From assembly GCA_022494885.1 (NCBI GenBank), contig JAGVSM010005018.1, forward strand, positions 181,571-245,570: DNA of 64,000 nt. The letters run 5' to 3'. Within the stretch, counting starts at the first letter, position 1, and every line of letters starts with the position of its first letter. The translations under genes were made by a program, and so were the position numbers. Origin of the DNA: Micrasema longulum. Its lineage: Eukaryota > Arthropoda > Insecta > Trichoptera > Brachycentridae. A model generated the notes under the pieces. The model made no database searches and was not told where the DNA came from. It saw only the letters and a list, made by a program, of their open reading frames with translations. Positions 1-13,500 of the stretch are shown here, one piece after another.

Positions 1-480
1 CCTCAATCAAAACTCAACTGCACCCCTGTGAAGTTTATATGGTCACAAAGAATGTTTCTCAAATATCAACAAAACGCAAAGTTAGACAATTACCTTATTT
101 ACTGCGTTAACCGCTTTTTCGTAATTCAATACAATTCATCAGATAACACAAAACAACAGATTCACATCCGATTACAGATACTGCATAATTTCTGTAATTT
201 TTATCACTACACCACAACTAATATTCGCACCCAGACCGGACTGAAGTTGAAGTCGTTCGCGTTGTAGGCGTTCGCCGCCTTCCATATTAGGAAATTTGAC
301 ATTTCTTACAGCGCTCGAACGGCCATAAAAAGAATTACATTAATGTTGTCATACTTTTAAGAAAAGGCAAATCCAAAGGGAGATAACAAGCATTTAGTTT
401 ACGGTAAAATTCAAAAAATATTATTCGAAACTGCAGCAAAAGTGGTACCTAAAAGCATTTTAAATGCAAAATATATAATA
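1..480. other. Non-coding stretch, nothing recognised
   Basis: I see no exon, repeat head or promoter that I can support here. The only open frame (28-267) lacks codon bias and any family resemblance. Confidence 0.4.
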
Positions 481-481
481 C

Positions 482-665
482 CATTGAACCGGGTTGTGGT
501 CGGGTGGCTAATGTCACGGACTCACGGATCAAGAGGTCCTATTTTCGAGTTTCAATCCCGTTCCACCACAACTTGATTCTCATTTTATAGTAATGAGTTA
601 TTTACAACTAGTTGAAAATTACCGGTTAAATTGAAATATTTGAGTGAATCATAAGAAAGCAAAAC
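482..665 (+). repeat. tRNA-derived SINE, family B
   Basis: The copy starts with a tRNA-like head (GGGTTGTGGTCGGGTGGCTA, then a B-box-like GAGTTTCAATCCC). It continues into a body with CAACTTGATTCTCATTTT and ends near AAATATTTGAGTGAATCATAAG. The same head and body recur at 49738-49885 and 58228-58405 (plus) and at 18118-18245, 55890-56028 and 56738-56845 (minus). A 3' remnant may also lie at 750-805. Confidence 0.7.
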
Positions 666-807
666 TTATTTTAAAAAAAACTGTTACAAAAAAAAAATTG
701 TATGTAAACCGGTCTGTAGTTAACTGGTGTAATAAAAACTTAAAACCTGGTTCTAAAACTTGATTCCCATTTTTAAACAGTTCCGACTAGTTAAATTGAC
801 TTCAATG

Positions 808-1055
808 TTGCCTCGTGGTCAGCGCGTTTAGCACCCATTTTAGAGGTCTCGGGTTCGATTCCCGGCATGGTTGGTTAAAAATATTTGTTTGAAAAGGTGT
901 TTATACACCAGAATATTTTATAGTCCCTGGACTGGTACCTGAAGCGTTAGACTAACCATCTTACCTTCATGTAACGAACAAAATGATCATGATACACTGC
1001 GATTGGTGTACCAATGAAGTGACCTATGCACCAATAGGTATGGAAAAGGAATTGT
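808..1055 (+). repeat. tRNA-derived SINE, family A
   Basis: The tRNA-like head reads CCTCGTGGTCAGCGCGTTTA, followed by a B box (GGTTCGATTCCC). The body contains CCTGGACTGGTACCTGAAGCG, cut here to CTGGACTGGTACCTGAAGCG for length, and the tail reads GCGATTGGTGTACCAATG. This is the commonest SINE in the window. Its B box is the best preserved of the plus-strand copies. Confidence 0.75.
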
Positions 1056-1059
1056 GTGG

Positions 1060-1503
1060 TGTTGTAGATCATATGAATTCAAATACGTATTTTTATTTTT
1101 TATACAAACCAAGTATCGCATTTAAAAAATAAACAACACTAAGGTATTCTTTCCACGATAAATAAATGAATAAATTCATTCTGTTTTAATATTTTTTCTT
1201 ATATTTTATTTTATGTTGGCGTAAACACGTAAAAGAATAAAAAAATACGTAAGTACTTTAACCACTCCGTATTTTCGGGATCAGTATTTTTTCACTATGG
1301 TATTAGTAGCATTGTTTAGCTCTCTGCCGTGTCCCGTGTCAGACCAGACATTTGGTAATGGGAGACATTTTGGCTCGCTTGTCATGGGTAGGATGAGTGC
1401 GAAATGAAAAACCAATATTTGTGCGTTTATTCGTGTTTTTAAGTTTTAAAAGTGATTTTTTATTTAAGTTCATCATAACCTTAATTTAAGTTTATCATTC
1501 AAA
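1060..1503 (+). promoter_or_regulatory. Upstream region and probable 5' UTR of Khc
   Basis: This stretch has no repeat or ORF and ends at the Khc start codon. The part from about 1320 to 1420 is richer in GC than its surroundings, as expected near a transcription start. I see no clear TATA box, and the start site cannot be fixed from sequence alone. The bases before the ATG (TTCAAAATG) fit insect start contexts. Confidence 0.35.
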
Positions 1504-4500
1504 ATGTCGGGCGAACGCGAAATAGCAGCGGAAGACAGTATTAGAGTCGTATGCAGATTTCGTCCGCTAAATGATTCAGAGGAAAAGGCTGGCTCTAAAT
1601 TTATTGTGAAATTCCCATCGGACGATAATTGCATTGCTATAGGGGTGAGTATGCGGCAAAATATTTCTAGAATTAGGCGCCCGTTCCTTGACTAAATGCT
1701 TTTTTACGTTTTATCGATTTATCGTTACGCGACGGTAACTTTGTTTCCTTACAAAGACGATGGAAAGGGTAATGAACTTGATCTCGTTAAATGGAAAGTA
1801 AAGCTTCTATTGTTGTATAGTCGGCTTATCCGTTATGTCTCCATCGTTTCGAAGAAATTATCTCCTTCAGCAAAATCAATACAAATACGGCACTGCGACC
1901 TTGACCCATCTCTGATGGTGAAGTTTGAAGTCCTCTCCGCACGTTCATTCCTCAACCCTTGTTTACATTCAATCTGATCTTCGTGAACTATTTCCTAAAA
2001 CCCTCGCAACTCGGGTGAACTTTCAATAATTTATTTTTTGTATGTAACTGTATTTTGAAACACAAATATTGTATCGTTTGTAGTACATTTAAATATTATT
2101 AAAATAATGCCAAATGTAATGTGATCATCTTTAGAAATAGTGACATGATGTTGCTAATTTAAGATGATTTGTCATAATCCATAAATACAGTTTCTCTCAC
2201 ACCACATGTTTCTACTAAACAAACTTGAATAAGACGCATAACCTCTGATTTTGTAATTTTTTTGTAGAATAAAATTTTGTGTGTTTTTCTCATAAAATAC
2301 TTATTTTCTAATGAATAGCAACAACAACAAACCATCACGCCGTTTCGTAGGCAGAAAGGATAGAACGCCATAACACTCTATCTTGGCATACAGACCGCGC
2401 TTCCTCTACATTCATACATCTTCTCATGCACGCACGCCGATTATTCCTGCTTTTGACATGTCCATCTTCAAGTATTTGATGGACTTGATCGTGCCGTGTC
2501 TTTCTCGGTCTTCCTCGTTTCCTGCATCCATCAACATTTGCATCGTAGATCCTTTTAGCCGTTCTTTCGCTGTCCATTCGCTCTACATGTCTAAACCAAC
2601 GCAGCACCCCTTTCTTGATTCTGTCAATAATGCATGTCTCAGCCTTACACACTTCACGGATCTCGACATTTGTGCACCTATCATACATCGTTTTACCACA
2701 CATTCGCCTGAGGGATCGCATTTCGACAGCATTCAACCTACTTTCATCATTATTTTTCCAATTCTAATGAATAGGTAGGAATAAAATAACTTAATGTCAA
2801 TTTGTTTAAGGGCACATCACCCGCGCGTGGGAATTTTTTTTGTCATAATGGTTCCAGACTACTAACGCATACAATTGCAATTTTTGGACACACCGTTTCA
2901 AGTTGCACCGAGGTGACCCTCGGTGCAACTTGAAACAGTGTGTTGCACCGAGGGTCACATAGACACTTACTTGGCAAATTAATTATTTCTAACTCAGAAT
3001 GAAATTGGATTACCCTAATCATTTAAATACTTATACCTTCGAAACTTAAATTCTATGCTCGTTCTTTATCAAGTTTTCGCATTAAATTACAAAAAACGTA
3101 GGTATGTATTTTTCAAAATAAAATCATACAAATATTCAGTTAAAAATTGACTCGTTTTCGATTTTCGTGCGTCCTCCCAAGTCTAGTTCGCATCCTGTAG
3201 TAAATATATATAAACTCTGACTATTGACTCCGTTTGATAACAGTTGTCACCGGAGTTTGCTGTGTCCGTTCTCTTTTTTCCTCACCCACTACAAAGTCAA
3301 ACCGCGGCAAAATAATTATTACACATATATTCTAGAAATTAAGTATTTTACTGTTTTTGATACTAGTGAGGCGCCACGATTCTTACCATAGAACTGAATA
3401 ATAGGTGTTATGCAGGCGTTATATAGGCGGCCTTTGATTTTTACTGAGTGAATATCAGATCTCCAGACAGCTTTCATACTATTAAATGCAGCACTTGCTA
3501 TTCCATATTGCAATCCCAGATTTTATGAAAACTCCCGTTTTCCATAACATATAATTTGAAATTTTCAACTCTTTCGATGATTTGGTTTGGTAGCAATACA
3601 ACACTACCTGATATTTGTAAAAATTGGTACTATTTATCTCATTACTCCACATATAGATAAATAAATCTATTTACATAAAAAAATATTTATCTGTACTTTT
3701 TTTCACAATAGTTGCAGTGCAATTAATATATTTTTTTCATAACATGCGACGTGTATATTTCTGCATAGTATTGCATCTTAATACGATGAATGTCCGTTAG
3801 AAAAAGAAGGCCCGTAAACCTTTGCAATATTTTATCTTCTATATTATTAAATAAATTACATACCTGTTTCTACTAGAGATGTGAAGAAGTCTCAAATGCT
3901 CCTTGCTTCTGGTTTTCTTAATTATGTTTCTACGATTCCCCACTGTGCGATTAGTTGTATATGTATATAAAAATACTGTATTTTTTTTGTTTGATAAAAG
4001 TTCCGTGGACTCAGTATCAGAGACGTCCACCGTCCTCGGCGAGTGGATCGTGAATAAATTGACATTTGTAATCTGGCTTTTTTGTATGAAGATTTGTATA
4101 GGATTTTTACACCCTTAAAATGGCGACAGTTTGTACGATATAATGACCATTACGATACGATAAACTAAAATATAAGGTCGTACCATATTTACAAATACGT
4201 TAAATACTTATTCGAACGATGACTGTTTTCAGTGATTTCATGATCTTTGAGAATTTTTTTCACTATCTTACAAGATAAAAATAAAAGATATTGAGCCCTA
4301 GAAGAAAGTTTAAATTTTGACGAGGTATTTTTAAAATTTGGCTAGGATTACTACAAATACTTTAAATATCCCATCAAAATATCACATTTTAGCATTTTTC
4401 AGGCAACCCCCCCTTAAGGAATAGAAACTATCTATTTACCTATATTTGTTTGGTTAATGTTATTTTATTAAAGTAAGTATCTAAAGTAAGTTTATCTTTA

Positions 4501-7500
4501 AATGATCTCAAAAATTGTTTCTCAAAACATCTTATTTTTTAATTTAAGAACCAATCTACTAAAAATAAGAGAAAAGGGTAAAAATATTTTCTTAATTTCT
4601 TGTCAAGAATCATACCCGTAACCTGTAACCTGTAACCTTGTACAGGCAAACGTCGCTTTACACCGGGGTTCCATTCCGAAAGACACCGGCGTACAATGAA
4701 TACAAATGTAATGGAAGATATACGAGTAAGGTTAGGTCCCGTGTCAAAATTCTAAGAAATGTATTATTGGATTTGTCCGATTCAAAAACTTCATCATTAT
4801 TACCTATCCATACCCTGCGGGTGCACGGTGCACTCCGATTGCAGCGCATCTCAATAATCTGTCGAATTGAAGGGAAGGGGACCAGTCTTACGCTTCATGG
4901 ACCAGTCCAGCAGCCATGAAATATTGCAACGTGGAACCACCATAAAAAACAATATTTCATGTCCACCCCTTCCAGGAATCGATCCCCGGATCTCAGGCGT
5001 GGTAGTCAAATGCGCCGACCATTGCACTACGAGGCGGACTTATTTCCACTCAATATCCTTTTTAAGGATTTTTACCAGTAGCCATCTTTAAAAATATTTC
5101 AAACAGGGCACTAAAATGATATGGAAATGAAGTGGATAGTTACTTAAGTGTACCATAATGTCCAACAGATTGCTTGTAATGACCAGAAATTGTGAAAGTT
5201 TATTTCCAAGAAATGAATTAAAGATGTACCCAATCACCGCACTTGAAGCCAATTACTCTTAATTACTTATGAAATAATCTATCTTAGTTTTTACTTTCAC
5301 CAGTGCTGTTTAAACATCTATCATAAAACTCTAAGCCTGCTCGGAATATTCACTCAATGTTTCGATAATCAATGAATCATATGAAGTGTCTAACATATTA
5401 TTTATCAGTATGCTTAAATAGTTTATCACCAAGTTTAATGTTTTTTTTACTATTTAGACATCGCATTAAAAACTATAAAACCTAAATATTTTTAACTGTA
5501 TAAATAATCATCATATGATAATATCAGTGCCTATGGTGATGATTCCAATTTTCTAGATCATTTATTTTTGACTAGTTAAAAATGATTCCAAAATTGCATA
5601 TCTGCATCGTTTCATTGAAATGAAGTATTTAAACCACAAGAACTAAAATATTTTTTAATAAAACAAACACACACATTATTTTTTATGAATATATTTTTAT
5701 TTTGTTTATTTATTAAGGCCTAGTCATGTTGGGTCTCGTCTGGTAGTATTGAAACTGCAATTTTTCAAAAAGCTATCAGATACTGTATAATTATTGAAAT
5801 ACAAAAGACACATATTTGGCAATCTTACAGTATCTGATATCTTTTTAAAAAATTATCAAGCTTTGTTTTTGCTCTCCTGTAAACCTCGCAAAATACAGTT
5901 TCGATAGTATGCATAGGGACCGTCGGTGTGTCCTGGCTCTTGCTGAGAACACTTAACAATATATATTTTTACATAAATGAGAATGCATTTATGGACAAAC
6001 AGAAAATTTTAATAATATTAATTATAACAGCAAAATATGTTTTGTTGTGTATCCGAGTAATTAAAAAAGATAAAATTTTAACTTGAATTGTAGCAGTATT
6101 TTTCTAAAATAACCTATCAAATATGGATAAATAATGGATGGATAAATAATATCACACTGTGAGTAAAACTAAAGTGCAATTTTTTAAATTTTTGATGTTT
6201 AAATGCAAAACAATCACATTTGTCACAAGCTTGAAAGTGTTAAAGAGAAGTAAGTTTAAATTAAAAAACGCACAAAGAAAAAAAAATATTGAAAAAACCC
6301 AGCTTTTCAAGCAAAGTCAAATCTTCAAGCTACGGTTTTACACTCTAGATACGATATCAAAAATGAAAACAATGTATCATCATCATTCCCTTTCTGCACC
6401 TAATGGTGCGTAGGGCACTGCATTGATAAATCAATCGCAGTGTATCTTGATCCTTTTTCTGTTATATGATCGTAAGACTGATAATAAGATGATCAGTCTT
6501 ACGCTTCAGATGCCAGTCCAGGGACCATGAAATGTAAAAAGTGTAAAAAGACGTTTTTTAAATAAATATTTCATGTCAACCATGTCGGGAATCGAACCCG
6601 AGACCTCTTTGCATGGTAGGCAAATGCGCTGACCACTACACCACGAGGTCCAGGCCGTATTTAATGTATATAGTATGAATATTTGTTTACATACTAGTTT
6701 TAACTTAATAAAATTGTAAACAACTTAAATAGAGTAACACAATATGAAAAATGAACATATTATCTATGTTAGCTTAACTAGACAAGTACTCGCATTTAAA
6801 ATTTACTTTTATCGTATTTCCATTGAGAATTTTCACGATCAAACTTGAATGCTTTATTAATATATGTTTTTTATTTTTCAGGGAAAAGTATACTTATTTG
6901 ACAAAGTATTTAAGCCAAACGCGACCCAAGAGAAGGTATACAATGAAGCGGCCAAGAGCATTGTGTCGGATGTGTTGGCCGGGTACAATGGAACCATATT
7001 CGCCTACGGACAAACTAGCTCCGGTAAAACTCACACCATGGAGGGTGTCCTCGGTAAGCTTCCATTCAGCCCCCTTAACGAGTTCGAGATTCATCCACAC
7101 TATCTTCACACTGCGGGTGCCAGTACTGATTATATTATGTCATGTTGACAGGTGACCCGGGGAAACAAGGTATCATACCTCGAATTGTAAATGACATCTT
7201 TAATCACATCTATGCGATGGAAGAGAATCTGGAGTTTCATATCAAAGTATCCTACTTTGAAATTTACATGGACAAAATTAGAGATCTTCTCGATGGTACG
7301 TAGTGTTTTTATCGACAGTAAGTTAATTTATAATAAATACTGTTATTATTCTAATCAATATGCTTATTTCTCCTATTTTCTTTCAGTTTCTAAAATAAAC
7401 TTGAGTGTTCATGAAGATAAAAACCGAGTACCCTTTGTGAAAGGAGCAACTGAAAGGTTCGTTTCTAGTCCCGAGGAAGTATTTGAAGTTATAGAGGAAG

Positions 7501-10500
7501 GAAAATCAAATAGGCATATTGCTGTCACCAGTGAGTTCAATTATCATTCATTTACATAAACTTTTGAATTCACCGTTTAAATAAAATATGTATTTATGCT
7601 AAACATCTTTAGCCCTCTGCAACTGCTTCATACGTGCGTGAGTTTGCCTTTCACCAACACAATATCAAAAGCGTGCGACATGCAATTGTAAAATTATTCC
7701 TGAACAGCACGATCGTGCGAGGGTACCTTTTCCAAAAATGTATGTTTTAAGGTTTTTTTTTTATTGCTGGTGGGTAAACAATCGACATTTTTAAAAATCT
7801 GCCCATTGCAAAGACTTATACTTATACAGAAAATAACAAAAAAATATGAAAGAACTAAAATAATATTAAAATTATTCACATCAAAATATGAAAATAGTTC
7901 AATTTTAATTTTAATTTGATCTCTCTTCCACAGACATGAACGAGCACTCTTCCAGATCTCACTCCGTATTCCTGATTAATGTAAAACAAGAAAACTTAGA
8001 GAATCAAAAGAAATTGTCGGGAAAATTATATCTTGTAGATTTGGCTGGTTCTGAAAAGGTAACTGTTCTACCTAATATCGAGGTGAAAATATGAATTTTA
8101 TATTTGTTTTTATTATGTCATTAATCGATTCACAGGTCTCAAAAACTGGTGCCGAAGGTACTGTATTAGATGAAGCTAAGAATATTAACAAATCTCTATC
8201 GGCACTGGGTAATGTCATCTCCGCGCTGGCTGATGGAAACAAGACGCACATTCCCTACAGAGATTCTAAGTTGACGCGGATCCTCCAGGAGTCCCTCGGA
8301 GGTAACGCCCGTACCACCATAGTCATATGCTGCTCACCCGCGTCGTTCAACGAATCCGAAACCAAATCCACACTGGACTTTGGCAGAAGGTAAAAAATTC
8401 GTTTTCATTTAAAATTTAAATGATTTTATCAATGTCTGGTAAACACTTAAACAAAGACTCTTCCTTGAATTCCAGAGCCAAGACAGTGAAGAATGTCGTA
8501 TGTGTCAACGAAGAATTAACTGCCGAAGAGTGGAAAAGAAGGTACGAGCGCGAAAAAGAAAAGGTCGGCCGACTCAAGGGAAAGGTTTGTTAAACACAAT
8601 TTTGTGTAACAGCTAGTTATGCTTCGAGTGGAAACATACTATTATATTATTCGGTTGTTCTCGTCAGGTGGAGAAGCTGGAGGCCGAGCTCAACAGGTGG
8701 AGACTCGGGGAGACAGTCAACCCGGAGGAGCAAGTCAACTTACAGGAGGTGGAGGCTGTCACTCCCGTCACATCCATCATCGAAGAAAAACCTGTCATTC
8801 CCGTAACTACAATGAGTTATTACGTAATATTGTGTGCAGAGTAAATACAATAATAGTCGTAATAAATACAATGTCATGTCATTTACAGGAATTGCCCGCT
8901 GTGGCTGTACCAGGAGGCGATGTGGACGCTGCCAAGTTGGAAGCTCTTTACCAACAGCTGGATGAAAAGGATGAGGAGATCAATCAGCAGTCACAGCTCG
9001 TGGAGAAACTGAAGGACCAAATGATGGAACAAGAGGAGCTCATCGCTGGCACCAGGTACTAAAAACTAGTATTGGAGTTCAAAATACTGCGTATTATCAC
9101 CATGCTACATGTTGAAACATCTATTTACTGATGTTAATATTCTAGGCGCGACTATGAATCACTGCAGGGAGAGATGAACCGCATCCAGCAGGAGAATGAA
9201 TCCGCCAAGGAGGAAGTGAAGGAAGTTCTCCAGGCCCTGGAGGAGCTGGCCGTGAACTACGACCAGAAAAGTCAGGAGGTGGACGCCAAGAACAAGGAGT
9301 GTGAGCAACTGCAGGAGGATCTGCTGCACAAGCAGACCTCCTTTAACACCACGTCCAGTGAGCTGCAGCAGATGAGGGATATGATGGCGCACCAGAAGAA
9401 GAGGCTTGCTGAGATGCTCGCCAACCTGCTCAAGGACCTGGGAGATATTGGCAGCGCTATCGGTGGAGCTGATAACGAAGTCAAAGTATGTCTTCATTTA
9501 GATTCTTATATTATCCTGATCATTTATTACACGGGTTCAATCCGAGGCAAATTTTAACAACTAATGTCTTATTTCAGATCAGCGCGGATACAGTTGGCAA
9601 ATTGGAGGAGGAGTTTACAGTGGCTCGTCTTTACATCAGTAAGATGAAGAGTGAAGTAAAGAATCTTGTACAGCGCTGTCAGGGTCTGGAAACTTCCAGT
9701 GCTGATTCCTCCAAAAAGGTTTTTTCAATATGCAACTTATTTATTTATCACAAAAGATTATTATAAAATTCGTAGATGTTTTCGTAATTTAATTGCTGTA
9801 TAATCCTATGATTTGATCAATTCTTACATAATATTATTTTATATTATTCCCTCTTAGTATGTGAATGTATTCTTTGTTTGTTTTGTACGTGTTATGTTAG
9901 TAAAAATAACCTATTTAACTTTACAGCTCGTTGAGTATGAACGAGAGCTAGCGGAGTGGCGATTGCAAGTGACCCAACAGGATGCGCGCGCGCGCTCTCT
10001 CGCGGAGGCCGTACGCGAGACGGATGCTAAGAAGAGGCAGCTCGAGGACCTGGCGGACACCCTCCGAGACGAGTGCGCTAAGCTTAAGGCCGCTAATCAG
10101 GTGACTTATCTACCGGCGCTATGTTCTTATTCTAAAAGATAGGGGTCAGTGCCATATAAGCTCCTGACATCACTGCGACCTGCATAGATCTATTGTGACG
10201 GGTCTTTAAGGAGCCTGGCTACCGCGTGGAGGGTGAATGTTTTAATTTGATTAAACCCCCCCTCGGGGTCAGGTTCGCGTCTCGTAATTCTGAAATGAAC
10301 TGCTGACGAACAGCCAGCAGTAGACGTCCAGAACGTTGAGAACCTGATGCCGTGCAAAGTAGGCAAGCGCGGTTAAGGCTCTTAGGAGGCATCCGCAGTA
10401 TATGGCCCAGCCACCCTTATTGCCTCCGCTCAATGACAGTTGTCACTGGAGTTTGCCGCCTCCATTCTCTCATTTTTTCATTCCTCACAAAGACAAACCA

Positions 10501-13500
10501 GCGCACATTCCAGATTCTTCTGAGACACCTATTCTCAAAACTCAGTATTTTGCTGTTTTGGGCCCTAGTGAGGTGCCAAGATTCACATCCATAGAGGAGA
10601 ATAGGTGTTATGGAGGCGTTAAAAAGTAAATAAATATGGAGTATAGAAAAAAAAAAAACTAGTTTTTTGGTTCCTATGTATCCTGTTTACAGATATTTAT
10701 GTTATTTTGTTTTTAAATAATTTCCCCTAAAACATAGCATGTTTTATTATTATTATTTACATTTAAAAAAAATTCATTAATACGCTAAATTTCTTTGTCA
10801 ATTTTTAAAATGTGTAAATGGGGGCAAGATTTCTTACCATCCATGCGCTCTGTAGCTGCAAAACGTGCTGAAATCAAGCTCCTATCTGTTATAATTTAAA
10901 TTGATCTTAATTGGAAACGAGGAACCAGAATCCCAACCGTCCATGTGCTCTGTAACTGCAAGATGTGCTGGGATATTTATTTATTGTACAGCGCCCTTGA
11001 GGTGATTTTTACAAAAATGGCGCTATATACATTATCCAACTATATATTAGATAGGGGGCGAACTGTCTAACGTCCTCAGGATTAACCAGTGGTTCCCCGA
11101 GGCTGTGGCTTCTTGTATGCTATAAGGCATCACATCAACATTGAATGTGTGTAGATGTTTCCTCATCTGCACTACGAAACATACGTCTGGAAGTTTCAGA
11201 AACGTTCATTCTAGCACAGTGGTTATTCAATCTGCAGTGCCCTGTAAGGGCTTTAGTGATAACCCCTCACTCGGTTTCGGCTGAGCTTTATTAGGTCAAT
11301 AGCAAACCTTTGCGAGTACCCTTTTGTTAGTTCCTTCGCATGGTGCTGACCAGGTACCTTTTGCTAGAGCATTATGCTCTGCTTCCCGGCCCATGATCTA
11401 AGCTCGTCACGAGAAGCACATCCGGGCAACCCGCAGTAGGGCTCGGGACTGTATCGGCTATTATACTCTGCGGGTGTTGTATCACGTACTAATGGGGGCT
11501 GTGTTCAGGTGTCGGCGGCGGGAGAGCAGCAGGCGGCAGGGGAAGTTCGCGCCGCCCTGGAGCAGCAAGTGGAGCAGCTCCGCGGTGTGCACACTGCGCA
11601 GTTGGCCGCCCTCCGTGACGAGCTGCACCAGGCTAGCCAACTTCATCAAGACTTTAAAGAGTAAGTGCAGCGCTCGACCTGATTAGTGTCCCGTAGAACG
11701 ATACTTATTCTTAAAATTAAAATAAAAACTCTTAGTTTATAACCACTTATTTTCTTATTTTGCTGTCAAACAAGTTTTCTTTCTAAGGTATTTTTGCTTT
11801 TTATTGAGGCCTTTTACTAAAACACACTTATTTTAGCTGAAAAAATGTTCCGTATATTTACAAATCACAATTAGTATATAAACAATAAAACCAGAAAGGA
11901 AAATTATTATATATATGTATACAAACAGAAAAAGGATGCCAGGGTAATAATATCAAGGCATAATTTAGTAGTACCTTTTAGTAATATTTGAATTTTAGTG
12001 ATCAACCACAAAACTATTGCTTTAAATATAAATTTGATACTTATCTTTCTTTACATTTGCAGAGAGAACCAGAAGCTAATGCTCGCTCAGGAGCAATTGC
12101 AGGCTGACTATGAGAAACTGAAGAACGAAGAAGCCGACAAGTCCGCCAAGCTGCACGAACTCACGTCCGTATCTTTCCTCGTTACTCCGCGCAAACAGCC
12201 CCCCAGCGCCCGCAGCGTTATAGACAACCGCAACGTGTTCAAACTCAATAATGCTATCTTGAGCAAACTGGAAAAGGACTCGGCAAACAAGCTAATCAGC
12301 TTCCCTCGCTTCGAGAAATGCGAATTCTCCTCGGAGGTAGAGTCTAGGGAGGCCCGCAATAAGACGGTGCCGGCGCGTCCTTTCCCCTCCCTCCTACCCT
12401 TCTGCCCCCTCCACCCCTTGCACATTCATCTGCTAATTTCTGTTACTATGATTTTGATCACCCACCGCTGTCCTCACATCATCATTTTAGTTTAGTAGAC
12501 TTAGTCGTAGTTCACCGCTCCCCGTGAGGATCTCAACCTGCGCCCTGCACCCGGGTGTACGGTGCAATCCCTCCGGGGACGAGTGTCCTTCAGACAATAA
12601 TATTACGCAGTCATTGCCTTTATTTTAAATACTATTTGGTGGCATTTATTGTATTAAAAAGAGGGCAGGAAGTGTTCATTTTTATCTATACGAAGGAAAT
12701 TTTCCACAATGAGTGATGTGAACAGTATTAGTCAGTACACCGGGAGTATAAACTGCCCGACTCCGGTAATGGTGTGACGATGTATATATTGTATAACTGT
12801 ATATTTGTAAAACTTAGCAATGTCAGTCTGACTATGCGTAACCAAGACTGTCCCATGCAGCTTTGTGGGTATTCTATTTGTCATTTACTTAGCCACAAAT
12901 ATTTGCTAAATGTTAAATAATGTAGCTCTCCGAGTCAATAGTCTAAGGTAAATGTAAATATTGTTAAATACGGTAGTTGTTGCTATTTTGTACCTGATTA
13001 TCGTTTCATGTTCCTATTTTTATTTTACTCCGCATGTTTTTTATAATATAAATGTTCCTTTTCGCCTCGGGAATTTCGTCAATAAACGAGCTTTGTCGCC
13101 TTTTCTGGCTAAAAGGCGAATACAAACGCTTCAGTTTATCTGTTTACAGAGATTTGAGTCTTGCGAAGCGACGTCTGCTGAATGCTGGAACTAGACTGTT
13201 ATTATGTTATCTGTGATGTATGTTAATAGTACTGCGGATATATCCCAGAGAAATTTAAATTACGACATATCTATTTTAGTTAATTTTTAGTAAATTAGTT
13301 GCGATATATAATGACGAGTCAAGATACAATATTAACACAACAAATGAAATACATAGTATATTTATTCTAATGTAAATAGGATATAAACCCATTCGATAAA
13401 ATCATTCCATTGTAAAAAATAATTATTGTCGCTGTTGTTAGAATTGTTGATGAAATAAAATATATTAGGAATCCGGGATCGGTGTCGTTTACTGCTGCGG

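Noticed and set aside
2383..2778. 131-codon open frame on the plus strand
   Set aside because: It is antisense to the RTE-like fragment at 2335-2736, whose minus-strand protein is recognisable.
9159..9497. Leucine-rich minus-strand open frame of 112 codons
   Set aside because: It is the shadow of Khc exon 10, a coiled-coil exon whose Glu/Gln/Lys codons give Leu-rich antisense.
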